A DNA stretch of 44,459 bases. Origin: Neocallimastix lanati (nom. inval.). Lineage: Eukaryota > Neocallimastigomycota > Neocallimastigomycetes > Neocallimastigales > Neocallimastigaceae. Each line of letters starts with the position of its first letter. The stretch's first letter is position 1. The notes beneath the pieces were generated by a model. That model saw nothing but the letters and a program-made list of their open reading frames with translations, searched no databases and was not told the origin of the DNA. Below, piece after piece: positions 20,701 through 34,543 of the stretch. The position numbers and the translations under genes were made by a program. Location: assembly GCA_016946835.1 (NCBI GenBank), contig JACVTC010000330.1, positions 1 through 44,459 of the forward strand, given 5' to 3'.

Positions 20701-21695
20701 TTTTGTAATTTAGTATATTTGTAGTAATAAATTTAGAAGCAAAGTTTTATTTATTATTTTCACCTTTCAAAAATTTTTCTTTTTAAACGATAAATATTGT
20801 ATTGTTATAGCTAATAAAATTATTAATTAATTATAATTATTAAACACAAAAAATAATCTTTATTGTCGTACAATCTGATAGTACACACTGTCTGACGTGC
20901 AGCTTACCTAATGATGTCATGCCACGCGTGTGCCACGATTACTATATTCAATATAAAATATAGCAGTTCAGAGCCTACTAGCCCAATTACTATGTAGGAT
21001 AAACTTAATCCGATAATCTATGTACGGAATAAAAAAAATTTTAAAAGTATTCAATAATATTTTTATTAACTAATAAAAATTAACTAAAAACACAATATTT
21101 TCAAAGTAAATTAAGATTCTATTACAGGAATTATATAACAAATAAAGTATCAGTAATAAAAAAAAATAAAAAAAATTTAAATGGCGAAGTTAGCCAAAGT
21201 CTGATACTTTATATAATAAAGTGCCTTATAACTAGCACAAAGAAAAGTAAAAAAAATATATATAAAAAAAACAATCTTACGCCTTCGGTGACGTAAGCTC
21301 CTTATTCGCCAGTGCTTGGAAAGTACCCGCACCTTCGTGTGTTGAAACGTTGAAGGCTGAACTATTATTACCGGGTCGGTAACCAAATACCTTCGTCTAC
21401 TTTCCAATTAATCTCCAAATTAACTACTATTCAATAACCTACTATGAATAGAGTTAATTTGTTGCTATCTGAGAATACACTGTGTATGAGCTCTATCCGC
21501 TCCTTGTTATAATTTTACAAAATTTGTTTTTTTTTTTTGAATCTTAATTTTACTTATTTAAAAAAAATTTTTTTTATATATATATCAAACAAGCGCCATA
21601 GGTTAATCAAAGGATTAACGACTTACTTGTTTATCAATATAAAATAAAAAAAATTAAAAAAAATCTATGTTATTTACTATTATTTCTATTTAATT
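20701..21695 (-). other. Leader of element 2 with two GC-richer structured islands
   Basis: A region of about 1 kb without a credible gene. One island (about 20870-21025) contains short inverted repeats such as CTATATT/AATATAG and CCTAC/GTAGG. The second, 21276-21405, has nested perfect hairpins and is listed separately. The rest is A/T runs. A 76-codon frame across the second island has no ATG start (TTG) and reads into an Ile/Phe/Tyr-rich A/T tract, so I do not call it a gene. Confidence 0.75.
21276..21405 (-). other. Conserved folded RNA domain in the element 2 leader
   Basis: GGAAAGTA (21318-21325) pairs with TACTTTCC (21398-21405) and encloses two hairpins: CCTTC/GAAGG (21332-21356) and TTACCG/CGGTAA (21368-21382, 3-nt loop). 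A separate hairpin CTTACG/CGTAAG lies at 21276-21297. The multi-branched fold is copied without a length change in element 4 (33435-33564), while the flanking A/T tracts differ. The function is unknown; packaging, dimerisation or an internal ribosome entry are options. Confidence 0.65.
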
Positions 21696-21712
21696 CCCCG
21701 ATATCTCCACCA
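21696..21712 (-). other. tRNA primer-binding site of element 2
   Basis: TGGTGGAGATATCGGGG on the minus strand, six bases inside the 5' LTR. It is identical to the sites of elements 1 and 4. Confidence 0.8.
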
Positions 21713-21718
21713 TATAAA

Positions 21719-22043
21719 TGTTAAGGTTTTAGAGAATTAAATAAAAATAAAGTAAGAAACACAAATTTTATTTTTTTATTTATTATTTTTATTTATAAAT
21801 TTATTTTATTTTATTTTATTTTATTTTATTTTTTTTGATGATATTTAAAAATTAGTAGCAAAATTTACAACTATTTATACTTTTTTCAAGGCATAAAAGT
21901 TGTTCTTGCCACTAAATTACATTTTATTTATTTTTTTTTTTTTTTTTTATAAAAACTATTAAATTTAAATTGATTTTTATAATTAATTATATAAAATTTA
22001 ATTATAACAATATAAATAAAATACATTTATAATATTAATAAAA

Positions 22044-22098
<55 letters not shown>

Positions 22099-22598
22099 TT
22101 ATTTATTTAAAAATATCTAAAATATTACTAATAAGAATTTATTTAATTGGCTATAATTTTTATTACAATCTGTTAAAATATTCAAATAAAAATAAAAATA
22201 CTATTCTAATATAAAGGTTTTTAATAAAATAAAATATTTTTCAATATAAAATAAAACATTTCGATATAAAATTTTATAATAAAAAGTTAAAATATAATAT
22301 ATAAATTTTTAATTATCAATATATAAAAATATTATTAATATAAATTTTCATTATTAATATAAAAAAAAAAAATAAGATTTATTATTAATATTGCTAATAT
22401 AAGTTTTAAATATATAAAAATATTACTTTTAATATAAGATTTAATATAAAAATATAAAGTTTAATATAATATTTGATTTAATTTTTGATCTTTGGATTTA
22501 AAAATTTATTAAAGTACAAAAATAATAATGTACACATAATGTATTAGAAATAAATCGTAGATTTAATTAAGAATGCATTATTTAGTACATTCTTATCA
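21719..22598 (-). repeat. 5' LTR of element 2
   Basis: 880 bp, matching 14485-15336 apart from A/T-run length. TATAAATAG on the minus strand at 21871-21879 is the likely core promoter of the gag-pol RNA. The outer end ...CTTATCA is followed by AAAAA of the element 3 LTR. Confidence 0.92.
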
Positions 22599-23184
22599 AA
22601 AAATTAGAAATTAGAATGCTGGCATAGTGGTTAGTCACTATGACCTCAGCCTGAACCACTAGGGTTCGACTCACACCTTTACTAAAATTTTATATCATTT
22701 AAATTTTAAAGAATTTTTATACTTCATTTCTGTATTTGTTTCTGTATTTGTTTCTGTATAAATTTCTGTAAAAATTAACAAAAGAAATTCTTAGAAATTA
22801 ATAGAAACAAATCAGATAGAAATTCTATTTTAATTTATCTTTTATCATTATTTCCTTTAGATTCTTTTTAACCGAAAATAATCAATTTTTATGAAACTTT
22901 TTAATGATTTTATGGTTTTAAATTTTTATGGATTTAAATTTTGAAAAACTATAAATAGGAGTGAATTTCGCAGCCAAAAGATTTTAAAAATTGTGTTTTT
23001 ATTAATTATTGAATTAATTAATAAGTAATTCGAAATATTACAATAATTAATCTTTATAATTAATATTTTTAAATTTCTTAATTAATAAAACTATATTTTA
23101 AAAAACCAAATTACTAATTAATCAAAAAGTGCTTACCTATTGTGTTACACTCTTTAAAACACGGATATTCCAATATTCGTTACA
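22599..23184 (+). repeat. Rest of the 5' LTR of element 3
   Basis: It continues the 18-bp start at 5328-5345 and ends ATATTCGTTACA, matching 27503-28102 with no difference that I noticed. TATAAATA at 22950-22957 is the core promoter. The predicted RNA start GTGTTTTTATT lies at 22993-23003, 43 bp downstream. A tRNA-like block lies at its beginning. No gene. Confidence 0.93.
22613..22691 (+). promoter_or_regulatory. tRNA-like block with Pol III A-box and B-box matches in the element 3 LTR
   Basis: TGGCATAGTGG (22620-22630) fits the A-box consensus TRGCNNAGYGG, and GGTTCGACTCA (22663-22673) fits the B-box GGTTCGANTCC at 10 of 11 positions. They are 43 bp apart, the normal spacing in a tRNA gene without a long variable arm. 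TTTT at 22688-22691 could terminate Pol III. The acceptor ends do not pair, so it is not a working tRNA gene. CATAGTG/CACTATG and GAACC/GGTTC form perfect stems. The same block is at 27531-27608 and, diverged, at 41828-41911. Confidence 0.6.
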
Positions 23185-23194
23185 ATAAAAACAC
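23184..23194 (+). other. Self-priming primer-binding site of element 3
   Basis: AATAAAAACAC, including the last base of the LTR, is the exact complement of GTGTTTTTATT in the same LTR (22993-23003), about 43 bp after the TATA box. This is the arrangement of Tf1 of fission yeast, where the first 11 bases of the mRNA fold back on a site next to the LTR and prime DNA synthesis. No tRNA-type TGG site is present here. Confidence 0.8.
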
Positions 23195-23230
23195 CACTAA
23201 ACTAAGCACAATACCTTTGCACTTTTACTC

Positions 23231-23590
23231 TTTTTGGAACCCCGTTAAGGAATCCCATTTTCTACTACTATTTTTGGAACCCCGTTAAGGAATCCCATTT
23301 TCTACTACTATTTTTGGAACCCCGTTAAGGAATCCCATTTTCTACTACTATTTTTGGAACACCGTTAAGGAATCCCATTTTCTACTACTATTTTTGGAAC
23401 CCCGTTAAGGAATCCCATTTTCTACTACTATTTTTGGAACCCCGTTAAGGAATCCCATTCTCTACTACTCTTTTTGGAACCCCGTTAAGTAATCCCATTC
23501 TCTACTACTCTTTTTGGAACCCCGTTAAGTAATCCCATTCTCTATTACTCTTTTTGGAACCCCGTTAAGGAATCCCATTTTCTACTATTT
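23231..23590 (+). repeat. 40-bp tandem array in the element 3 leader, 9 units
   Basis: TTTTTGGAAC recurs at 23231, 23271, 23311, 23351, 23391, 23431, 23471, 23511 and 23551, a constant 40-bp period. Units contain GGAACCCCGTTAAGGAATCC and a TCTACTACT spacer; variants differ by one or two bases. The last unit loses a few bases at its end. It lies between primer site and gag, and 40 bp cannot keep a reading frame. Confidence 0.95.
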
Positions 23591-27173
<3,583 letters not shown>

Positions 27174-27241
27174 ATATAAATCATTTAATCAAAAATAAAT
27201 TTTATTTCATCAAAGTACTATTAATCATTCTAACTTATGAT

Positions 27242-27282
<41 letters not shown>

Positions 27283-27502
27283 ATTTTATATTATTCAAAA
27301 ACATTTATTCTAGATAGTTTTATTTTTATACTTTATTTTTAAAACTTAAAATTCATGTAATTTTTATTATCCAATGTATTAATTAAATTATCACTCCTAT
27401 AAGTATTTTAGTTATAGTTTATTATTATAAAAGTTAGAATTAGAAATAGTTTAGATTTAAAGCAAAAGATTCGTCTGGCATCCGAATCCTAGAGGAGGAC
27501 CA
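27174..27502 (+). other. 3' untranslated tail of element 3 with polypurine tract
   Basis: AT-rich sequence with an A-run (about 27246-27280). The polypurine tract CCTAGAGGAGGACCA (27488-27502) abuts the 3' LTR start TGTAACG. No gene is visible. Confidence 0.8.
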
Positions 27503-28102
27503 TGTAACGAATCTTAAAAAATTAGAAATTAGAATGCTGGCATAGTGGTTAGTCACTATGACCTCAGCCTGAACCACTAGGGTTCGACTCACACCTTTAC
27601 TAAAATTTTATATCATTTAAATTTTAAAGAATTTTTATACTTCATTTCTGTATTTGTTTCTGTATTTGTTTCTGTATAAATTTCTGTAAAAATTAACAAA
27701 AGAAATTCTTAGAAATTAATAGAAACAAATCAGATAGAAATTCTATTTTAATTTATCTTTTATCATTATTTCCTTTAGATTCTTTTTAACCGAAAATAAT
27801 CAATTTTTATGAAACTTTTTAATGATTTTATGGTTTTAAATTTTTATGGATTTAAATTTTGAAAAACTATAAATAGGAGTGAATTTCGCAGCCAAAAGAT
27901 TTTAAAAATTGTGTTTTTATTAATTATTGAATTAATTAATAAGTAATTCGAAATATTACAATAATTAATCTTTATAATTAATATTTTTAAATTTCTTAAT
28001 TAATAAAACTATATTTTAAAAAACCAAATTACTAATTAATCAAAAAGTGCTTACCTATTGTGTTACACTCTTTAAAACACGGATATTCCAATATTCGTTA
28101 CA
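27503..28102 (+). repeat. 3' LTR of element 3, complete 600 bp
   Basis: It starts TGTAACGAATCTT and ends ATATTCGTTACA, with inverted ends (TGTAACGAAT and ATTCGTTACA). The A-run after AATCTT has six A here. The tRNA-like block has its A-box at 27538-27548 and its B-box at 27581-27591. It is followed directly by the pol sequence of element 4. Confidence 0.95.
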
Positions 28103-31100
28103 AAGGCCATTTGATTCAGGGTGGTAAGTAGCTACAAATTTAACATATACATCATAAAGATCAAGAAAGATTTTAGTCATATCAGAAGTGAATTGGACTC
28201 CATTATCAGTAGTAATAACTTGAGGTACACCATGTCTTGCAAAAACGTTTATTAAAAATTTAATTATATCTGAGGAAGTTATGTTTTCAGTGGGTTCGGC
28301 TTCAACCCATTTGGTAAAGTAATCAACAGTTACTATAATATATTGATTATTATTTCTTGTTTTTGGTAACGGTCCTATATTATCTAATCCTAAATGCACA
28401 AAGGGACCCTCTACTTTAGTTGGATGGTTTTCGGTTGGTTCTGGATATGGTTGAGGACGATTTAACTGGCATTTTTCACAATTACTAACAATTCTTTTGA
28501 TATCTTTAATCATATGATTCCAATAAAAGTTTTTCTTAAGTCTTTGATATGTTTTGTAATATCCTTCGTGGCCAATATTATGAGCTTCTAAAATTAATTT
28601 AAATTTTTCATTTTCATCCGTTATTAATTTTCTATAATTTCCATTGTCAATAAAGTAATCTTCACCATCAATAACAGTAAACTTTTCATTGATAAATTCC
28701 TTTATAACTTTAGATAATAATTCTTCATTATTTCCATTAGTAATTTTTGTTAATAATATCTTTCTCTCTTCCTTACTTTTCATTCTTGAAAGAGCATCAG
28801 CTAACACATTCTTTTTGCCTGATTCATATTTTATATTAATTCCAAGCATACTAGCGGTTAGACACCATCTTGTTTGCCTTGCATTCAAAGGTTCTTTATT
28901 CTTAAATAAACCAACTAATGGTTTATGATCTGTGTAAATAGTTGTAGGTAATGGATTTCCTTCAATATAAGATTTAAATTTAGTCATACAGTAAAACAAA
29001 GCGGTTCCTTCCAAATCGGTAATACCATAATTCTTTTCAGCTTTCTTCAAACTTCTACTTATAAAGTGTATTGGGTGCTCCTTACCGGTTTCTTCTTCTT
29101 TTTGTAAAAGAACTCCACCAATTCCATTATACGAAGCATCAGTTCTAATTATAAAAGGTTTATTAAATAACGGAAATTTTAGAATAGGTGCATTGATTAA
29201 TTTTTCTTTTAGGAATTCAAAGCTTTCTTGTTGTTCTTTATTCCATTCATATTTAGTATTCTTTTTCAATAATTTACATAAAGGTGAAGTAATTTGAGCA
29301 TATTTAGGAATAAAGTCACGATAATATCCTACTGCTCCTAGAAATGATCTTAATTCATGAAGTGATGAAGGGGCTTTCCACTTCTTAATAGCTGTTATTT
29401 TGCTTTCCATGGGACTTAATCCTTTAGTAGTAAGTTTGTGACCTAATACATCAACTTCAGTTTGAAGAAAATGGCACTTTTCAATATTAATTTTTAACTT
29501 GTTTTCTTTAAATACTTCTAATACTTGTTTAATATGAATTAAATGTTCTTCGATACTTTTTGAATAGATCAAAACATCATCAATAAATACGTATACAAAT
29601 TCACCAATAAAAGGGAATAAAATTTTATTCATTTCTCTTTGGAAGGTTGAGGGAGCTCCAGTAAGTCCAAAAGGCATAACCTTAAATTGATAATTTCCAA
29701 ACTTAGTAGTGAAAGTGGTTACTTCAACGCTTTCTTCATCCATTAAGATTTGGTGAAAACCCGAAAATAAATCAAGAGTTGTAAATATTTTAGCTCCTCC
29801 GAGACTATCAAAAATTTCATCTATATATGGAACTGAATAAGAATCTTTTTCTGTCATATCATTGACTTTTCGGTAGTCAATGCACAAGCGCCACTTTCCA
29901 TTGTGTTTTAGAATAAGTACTACTGGAGATGACCATTCTGAACAGGATGGTTCTATCAATCCTTTCTTAATAAGCTTTGTAAGTTCTTCTTTTAAGATAT
30001 CTGATTTTAATTTAGTTAACCTATAACTTCTTAATTTTACTGGCTTTGCATTAGCTTTTAAACGGATCTTATGTGGTGAAAGTTTAGAAGGAGTTAGTTC
30101 TTCTGTTGAAGTGGCAACTATGTCAATCATTTCTTTGAGAATTTTAATAATTTGTTCTTTATAATCTTTATTTAAGGTACTTAAAAATTCATCACTCTCA
30201 ATAAATTCCATTGGAGTTAATTCCTTTATAATTTCCTTTTCATTATTCGTTTCTTCAACTTTTCTAATAGTGCAGATTATACTTTCTTCATCATAATATT
30301 GATTATTTATTTTAGCTATTTCTTCGTATTCACTTTCTGACAAAAGTTTACATAGACTGTTTAAGGTTGGATGAATAAATAAACAATGATCGATTTGAGT
30401 TTTAAAGTTTATTAACATATCATAAAATGAGTCTTCTTTCTCAATAATTCTAAAGTCCGCATTAAATTCATAATTATTAATTTTTACTGGTAATCGAACA
30501 ATAATTCCTTCCGAGTATTCTTCATCTTGTGTTGCTAGTTGGATTCTTCCACGACTTTTTCCAACTGTTTCATATTCACCAGGTAATTTATCAAAATACT
30601 GCTTAGTAACGATGCTTAGGTTACTACAAGAATCAATTAAAAGTTTTCCTAGTACTCCGTCAACACTTGCATCAACCATTGCTAAGTCTTCTTCGGCTAC
30701 TTCATTACTTTTACTTATGTAGCTATGATCATAGTTATTCACTAATAAAGTTCGTGCTATTACATTGTCTACAGTTCCAATTATTTTAGATTTTTCTAAC
30801 TTTAAACCTTGAGTTAATTGTGAACGAATTTTCGGACATGCATTCAAGAGTTGACCTATCGTAATACTGGATTTAAGATTATTTAAATCATCCATAATAT
30901 TGTAAGGTTCTTTATTATTCATCATTTTGATATTCCTTTTTACTAACTGAGTATTTTCATTATTAGTTTCTTTAGTTTTTGTTGAAATTAATTTTTCCAA
31001 AGTATTAGTTTTATTTTGTTGATTATCTTTATTCATTTCTAGATCTTCTATTTCATTATCGATTACAAGTATATCTTCAGATTCAACTTTTTCCTTTCCT

Positions 31101-31372
31101 TTTGATGAATAATTGTTGTTTTCTTCTTTACTTTCTCTTACTCTTGTTATATTTCTTAATTCCTTTTCTTTTTGTTTTTCTTTGTTAATATTTGGTTGAG
31201 TTAAAATTGAAGGAAGTATTTGATTTTTATAAACTTTATTTGGTTTATTATGTAGCTCATTTTCTTTCTTCTTTCTTAAAGCAGGAGTTGCGAAAGGACG
31301 TGGATTATCTTTTAAACTTTTATGTACTTTCTTGGAATTATTTTCTTCTTTTTCGCTGTTATTATCATTCAT
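28103..31372 (-). pseudogene. pol: Element 4 Pol, truncated within integrase
   Basis: Nearly identical to Pol of element 2 from the frameshift site (31567) onwards, with a four-codon insert (DTTE) near the start. Protease DSC motif, RT FIDD and RNase H are present. In integrase the sequence stops after HPESNGL, immediately before the T-E-N that carries the catalytic Glu; the frame then reads a few codons of the element 3 LTR to a stop at 28055. GLDIIGPL is changed to GLDNIGPL next to the first catalytic Asp. Without the last DDE residue and the C-terminal domain, integrase cannot be functional, although RT might be. Confidence 0.93.
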
Positions 31373-31533
31373 TTTTCTTTTTATAGCATTTATAATGATA
31401 TCATCCTCACTTTCAGTTGTGTCACTAAAATCAGATTCTTCAGATTCTTCATTAAAGGAATTATTATCAATTGGAGTATTTTTAGTAAAAGTATTATTTT
31501 GTAAATTATTTAATGAAGCTATTGTTTTGTCAT

Positions 31534-31567
31534 TGGGAGTGCTTCTGCTCCCATTTAGAAATTTAAA
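31534..31567 (-). promoter_or_regulatory. -1 frameshift signal between gag and pol, element 4
   Basis: The slippery heptamer is TTTAAAT at 31567-31561, against TTTAAAC in element 2. The spacer is seven bases, and the stem TGGGAG/CTCCCA (31553-31534) is unchanged. A one-base difference in the third codon position keeps the Asn codon of Gag and the slip potential. Confidence 0.8.
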
Positions 31568-32466
31568 GACTTTTTGGAATATATTTCTTTTTTATTTTTT
31601 TCCATAATCTTATTTAATTGAGGGCAATAGTATGAGTAATGACCTTCTTCCTTACAGAAGAAGCAAGTTTTAACAGATAAATTTCTCATTTTCTGGGTTG
31701 ATTCTTCTATAATATCTTGAGGTTTCAGTTTATTATTTGTTTGACTTGTTTGGAAAGTTTCGTTTCTTCTTTTAGGATAAAGTCTTGAAGTAGTACTGTT
31801 TTGATTATTTTGATTATGTTGGGAATTATTAACATTATAGGTATTAATATTATTGTTCCTTACAGAAAGTCTATCTACTTTCTCGGCAATTTTGAAAGCT
31901 TTCTCCATACTTATATCATCTTTAAGGGATAATTTCTTCCAGGCTTCATAATTATTTTGAATAGAATCAATATAATCTAGTACACCAATGCGCTTTCTTC
32001 TCTTTTTATCAAGTTTAGTGTACAAAGTTCTATATCTTACATTAAAGTCTTTAATCTTTTCGTTTCTTTTAATTCGCATTGCACGAAGTTCTTTAAGAAG
32101 TAAATTTTGGTCTTCTTTAATACCGTAAAAATTTTCAAGACTTGAAATAATTTTTCCAAGAGAAGGAAATTTAATATCATCATCAACATTTTCTTCTTCA
32201 TCATCTTCTTCTTCTTCATCTGATGAATCATCACTTTCATCATCACTATCTTCTCCCAAATCTTCAATAACGCGTTGTACTTCACCAGAGCTGGTAAGTA
32301 AACAAGCATTAAATATTGTTTCCGGATCTGTGATACCTTGTATCTTGATCCAAAGTTTTAATTCAGTAGCCCAGGACTTAATATCTAAATTGTCCTTGCT
32401 AAGTTTCACAATATCTCTCAATTCTTTTTTCAATTCTTTAAAGCTCAAAGTTGTTTCCTTGGACAT
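31555..32466 (-). CDS. gag: Element 4 Gag (capsid-nucleocapsid)
   Basis: 303 residues from ATG at 32466 (MSKETTLSFKELKKEL); the frame is open further upstream but only from a TTG, so the ATG is preferred because it matches the start of element 2. It is nearly identical to Gag of element 2, with a few extra acidic residues in the Asp/Glu tract. The zinc knuckle CFFCKEEGHYSYYC lies at 268-281. The gene is intact, so particles could be formed even though pol is truncated. Confidence 0.92.
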   Translation of the reverse strand: MSKETTLSFKELKKELRDIVKLSKDNLDIKSWATELKLWIKIQGITDPETIFNACLLTSSGEVQRVIEDLGEDSDDESDDSSDEEEEDDEEENVDDDIKFPSLGKIISSLENFYGIKEDQNLLLKELRAMRIKRNEKIKDFNVRYRTLYTKLDKKRRKRIGVLDYIDSIQNNYEAWKKLSLKDDISMEKAFKIAEKVDRLSVRNNNINTYNVNNSQHNQNNQNSTTSRLYPKRRNETFQTSQTNNKLKPQDIIEESTQKMRNLSVKTCFFCKEEGHYSYYCPQLNKIMEKNKKEIYSKKSLNF

Positions 32467-32612
32467 TTTGTCTAAATATGAGGTGATTAAATACGAAAAA
32501 AAATTTGGAAAATCCAACTTTCAAAATATAATTTAATAGGTAATTTAATATCGAATCAATTTTTAAAACAATATATTTTAGTAACTTTTGAAAATAATAA
32601 TTTTATTTGCTT

Positions 32613-32860
32613 TCTTTAGTAGATATAAGCTCGAAATCCTTATCGACAACTTAGTAGAAATTATAAAGCACGAGGTTCTTTTCGACTACTTTATTAAGAA
32701 TAATTTTAAGTTCGAAATCTTTATCGACAACTTAATAGAATAATTTTAAGTTCGAAATCTTTATCGACAACTTAATAAAATAATTTTAAGTTCGAAATCT
32801 TTATCGACAACTTAATAGAATATTTTTCAAGCTCGAAATCTTTATCGACCACTTGAATTT
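32613..32860 (-). repeat. 40-bp tandem array in the element 4 leader, 6 units
   Basis: TTATCGAC recurs at a 40-bp phase (about 32640, 32681, 32721, 32761, 32801, 32842). It corresponds to the array of element 2 with one unit fewer, showing that the copy number changes by whole units. Confidence 0.88.
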
Positions 32861-33772
32861 TGTAATTTAGTATATTTGTAGTAATAAATTTAGAAGCAAA
32901 GTTTTATTTATTATTTTCACCTTTCAAAAAAATTTTTCTTTTTAAACGATAAATATTGTATTGTTATAGCTAATAAAATTATTAATTAATTATAATTATT
33001 AAATACAAAAAATAATCTTTATTGTCGTACAATCTGATAGTACACACTGTCTGACGTGCAGCTTACCTAATGGTGTCATGCCACGCGTGTGCCACGATTA
33101 CTATATTCAATATAAAATATAGCAGTTCAGAGCCTACTAGCCCAATTACTATGTAGGATAAACTTAATCCGATAATCTATGTACAGAATAAAAAAAATTT
33201 TAAAAGTATTCAATAATATTTTTATTAACTAATAAAAATTAGCTAAAAACACAATATTTTCAAAGTAAATTAAGATTCTATTACAGGAATTATATAACAA
33301 ATAAAGTGCCAGTAATAAAAAAAAAATAAAAAAAAAATTTAAATGGCGAAGTTAGCCAAAGTCTGATACTTTATATAATAAAGTACCTTATAACTAGCAC
33401 AAAGAAAAATAAAAAAAATATAAAAAAAAACAATCTTACGCCTTCGGTGACGTAAGCTCCTTATTCGCCAGTGCTTGGAAAGTACCCGCACCTTCGTGTG
33501 TTGAAACGTTGAAGGCTGAACTATTATTACCGGGTCGGTAACCAAATACCTTCGTCTACTTTCCAATTAATTCCCAAAATAACTATTATCCAATAGCCTA
33601 CTATGAATAATAGATATTTTGTTGTTTTCTGGAAATACACTGTGTATGAGCTCTATCCGCTCCTTGTTATAATTTACAATCTTTTTTTTTTTAGAATCTT
33701 AATTTTACTTATTTAAAAAAAATTTTTTTTTTATATATATATCAAACAAGCGCCATAGGTTAATCAAAGGAT
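32861..33772 (-). other. Leader of element 4 with conserved structured islands
   Basis: Counterpart of 20701-21600 in element 2. The folded domain with GGAAAGTA/TACTTTCC, TTACCG/CGGTAA and CTTACG/CGTAAG is at 33435-33564, with the same 130-bp length. The GC-richer island near 33020-33180 is also kept. It ends at the insertion point of element 5, whose target duplication AGGAT is at 33768-33772. No credible gene. Confidence 0.75.
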
Positions 33773-34543
33773 TGTAAAGATATTATTAATATCTTTAAAT
33801 AATTTTAATTAAATTTAATCATAAATTTAAGTAAAATTAAAATAAATTTATTTGAAATCACGTGTATAAAATTATTGAAAATATTTTTAACATAATTTCG
33901 ATTTTTTCCCAATCATACTAATAAATTAAAAATTTCTCTTGTGAAACTAGTATTTGAAAATCATTTCTTTTTATGTAATTTAATTTAAATAATAAGAGTT
34001 AAGGTTTTTCACAAGATAAATTAAAAACATGAAACTATGCAATTAGTCATGTTGAAACTTACGGCATTTTATGCTAAATTTATATTAAATAATTATGACA
34101 ACTTTTATATTATTTTTAAATAGAAAATATATAATAAATTTACTAATAATATTTAAATAATAAATAAATAATAAATGAACTCAATTAGAATTGATTATAT
34201 TTATTTTAGTTATTAATTATAATTCTCTTTATTTAGTAATAGTTAATTATTTATTATTAGTTTAGGTTAGTATTGTTTTTAAATAAATAGCTAGATAATA
34301 TAATTCAATAGGAATTATATATTATGAATGTAATAAGATAAAAATATAAATAGTTATCAAATTTCATGTATTTTAATCGATGTAATTGTTATTAACGATT
34401 TCTTGTTAATAACACTTTAAAATAAATAAAGATTTTAATAATTAAAAAATTAATAAAACTTGTTCTTTAAAACTATTATTTTGTGTTTTAGTGTTATTAT
34501 TGAAGTGTTGATTTATAATCTATTTTTTTACCAAAACTTTATA
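33773..34543 (+). repeat. 5' LTR of element 5
   Basis: It starts TGTAAAG and ends CTTTATA. Directly at the start, TAAAGATATTA and TAATATCTTTA form a perfect 11-bp palindrome around one T (33775-33797). TATAAATA is at 34345-34352, and the predicted RNA start GTAATTGTTAT is at 34382-34392, 37 bp downstream. Confidence 0.93.

Larger units (their letters stand above)
14485..22598 (-). mobile_element. Element 2: complete Ty3/gypsy LTR retrotransposon
   Basis: Direct LTRs at 14485-15336 and 21719-22598 enclose primer site, leader, gag, frameshift signal, pol and polypurine tract, all on the minus strand and open. LTR length difference comes mainly from T-run length. It was inserted next to element 1 in the A-run of the element 3 LTR, with AAAA on the left and AAAAA on the right. 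Element 4 is a near-copy of it. Confidence 0.93.

Noticed and set aside
21177-21407. 76-codon frame in the leader of element 2, also present in element 4 (33339-33566)
   Set aside because: It starts at TTG and runs into an A/T tract. Conservation is explained by the two elements being near-copies and by the folded RNA in the same place.
22613-22685. Functional tRNA gene in the element 3 LTR
   Set aside because: The acceptor ends and the T-stem do not pair, so only the internal promoter boxes and spacing resemble a tRNA.
23231-23590. Regular repeats resembling a CRISPR array
   Set aside because: The 40-bp units are contiguous without unique spacers, and the context is a eukaryotic retrotransposon leader.
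28055-28102. Last codons of the element 4 Pol frame as part of the protein
   Set aside because: They are read from the element 3 LTR after the truncation point and do not belong to pol.
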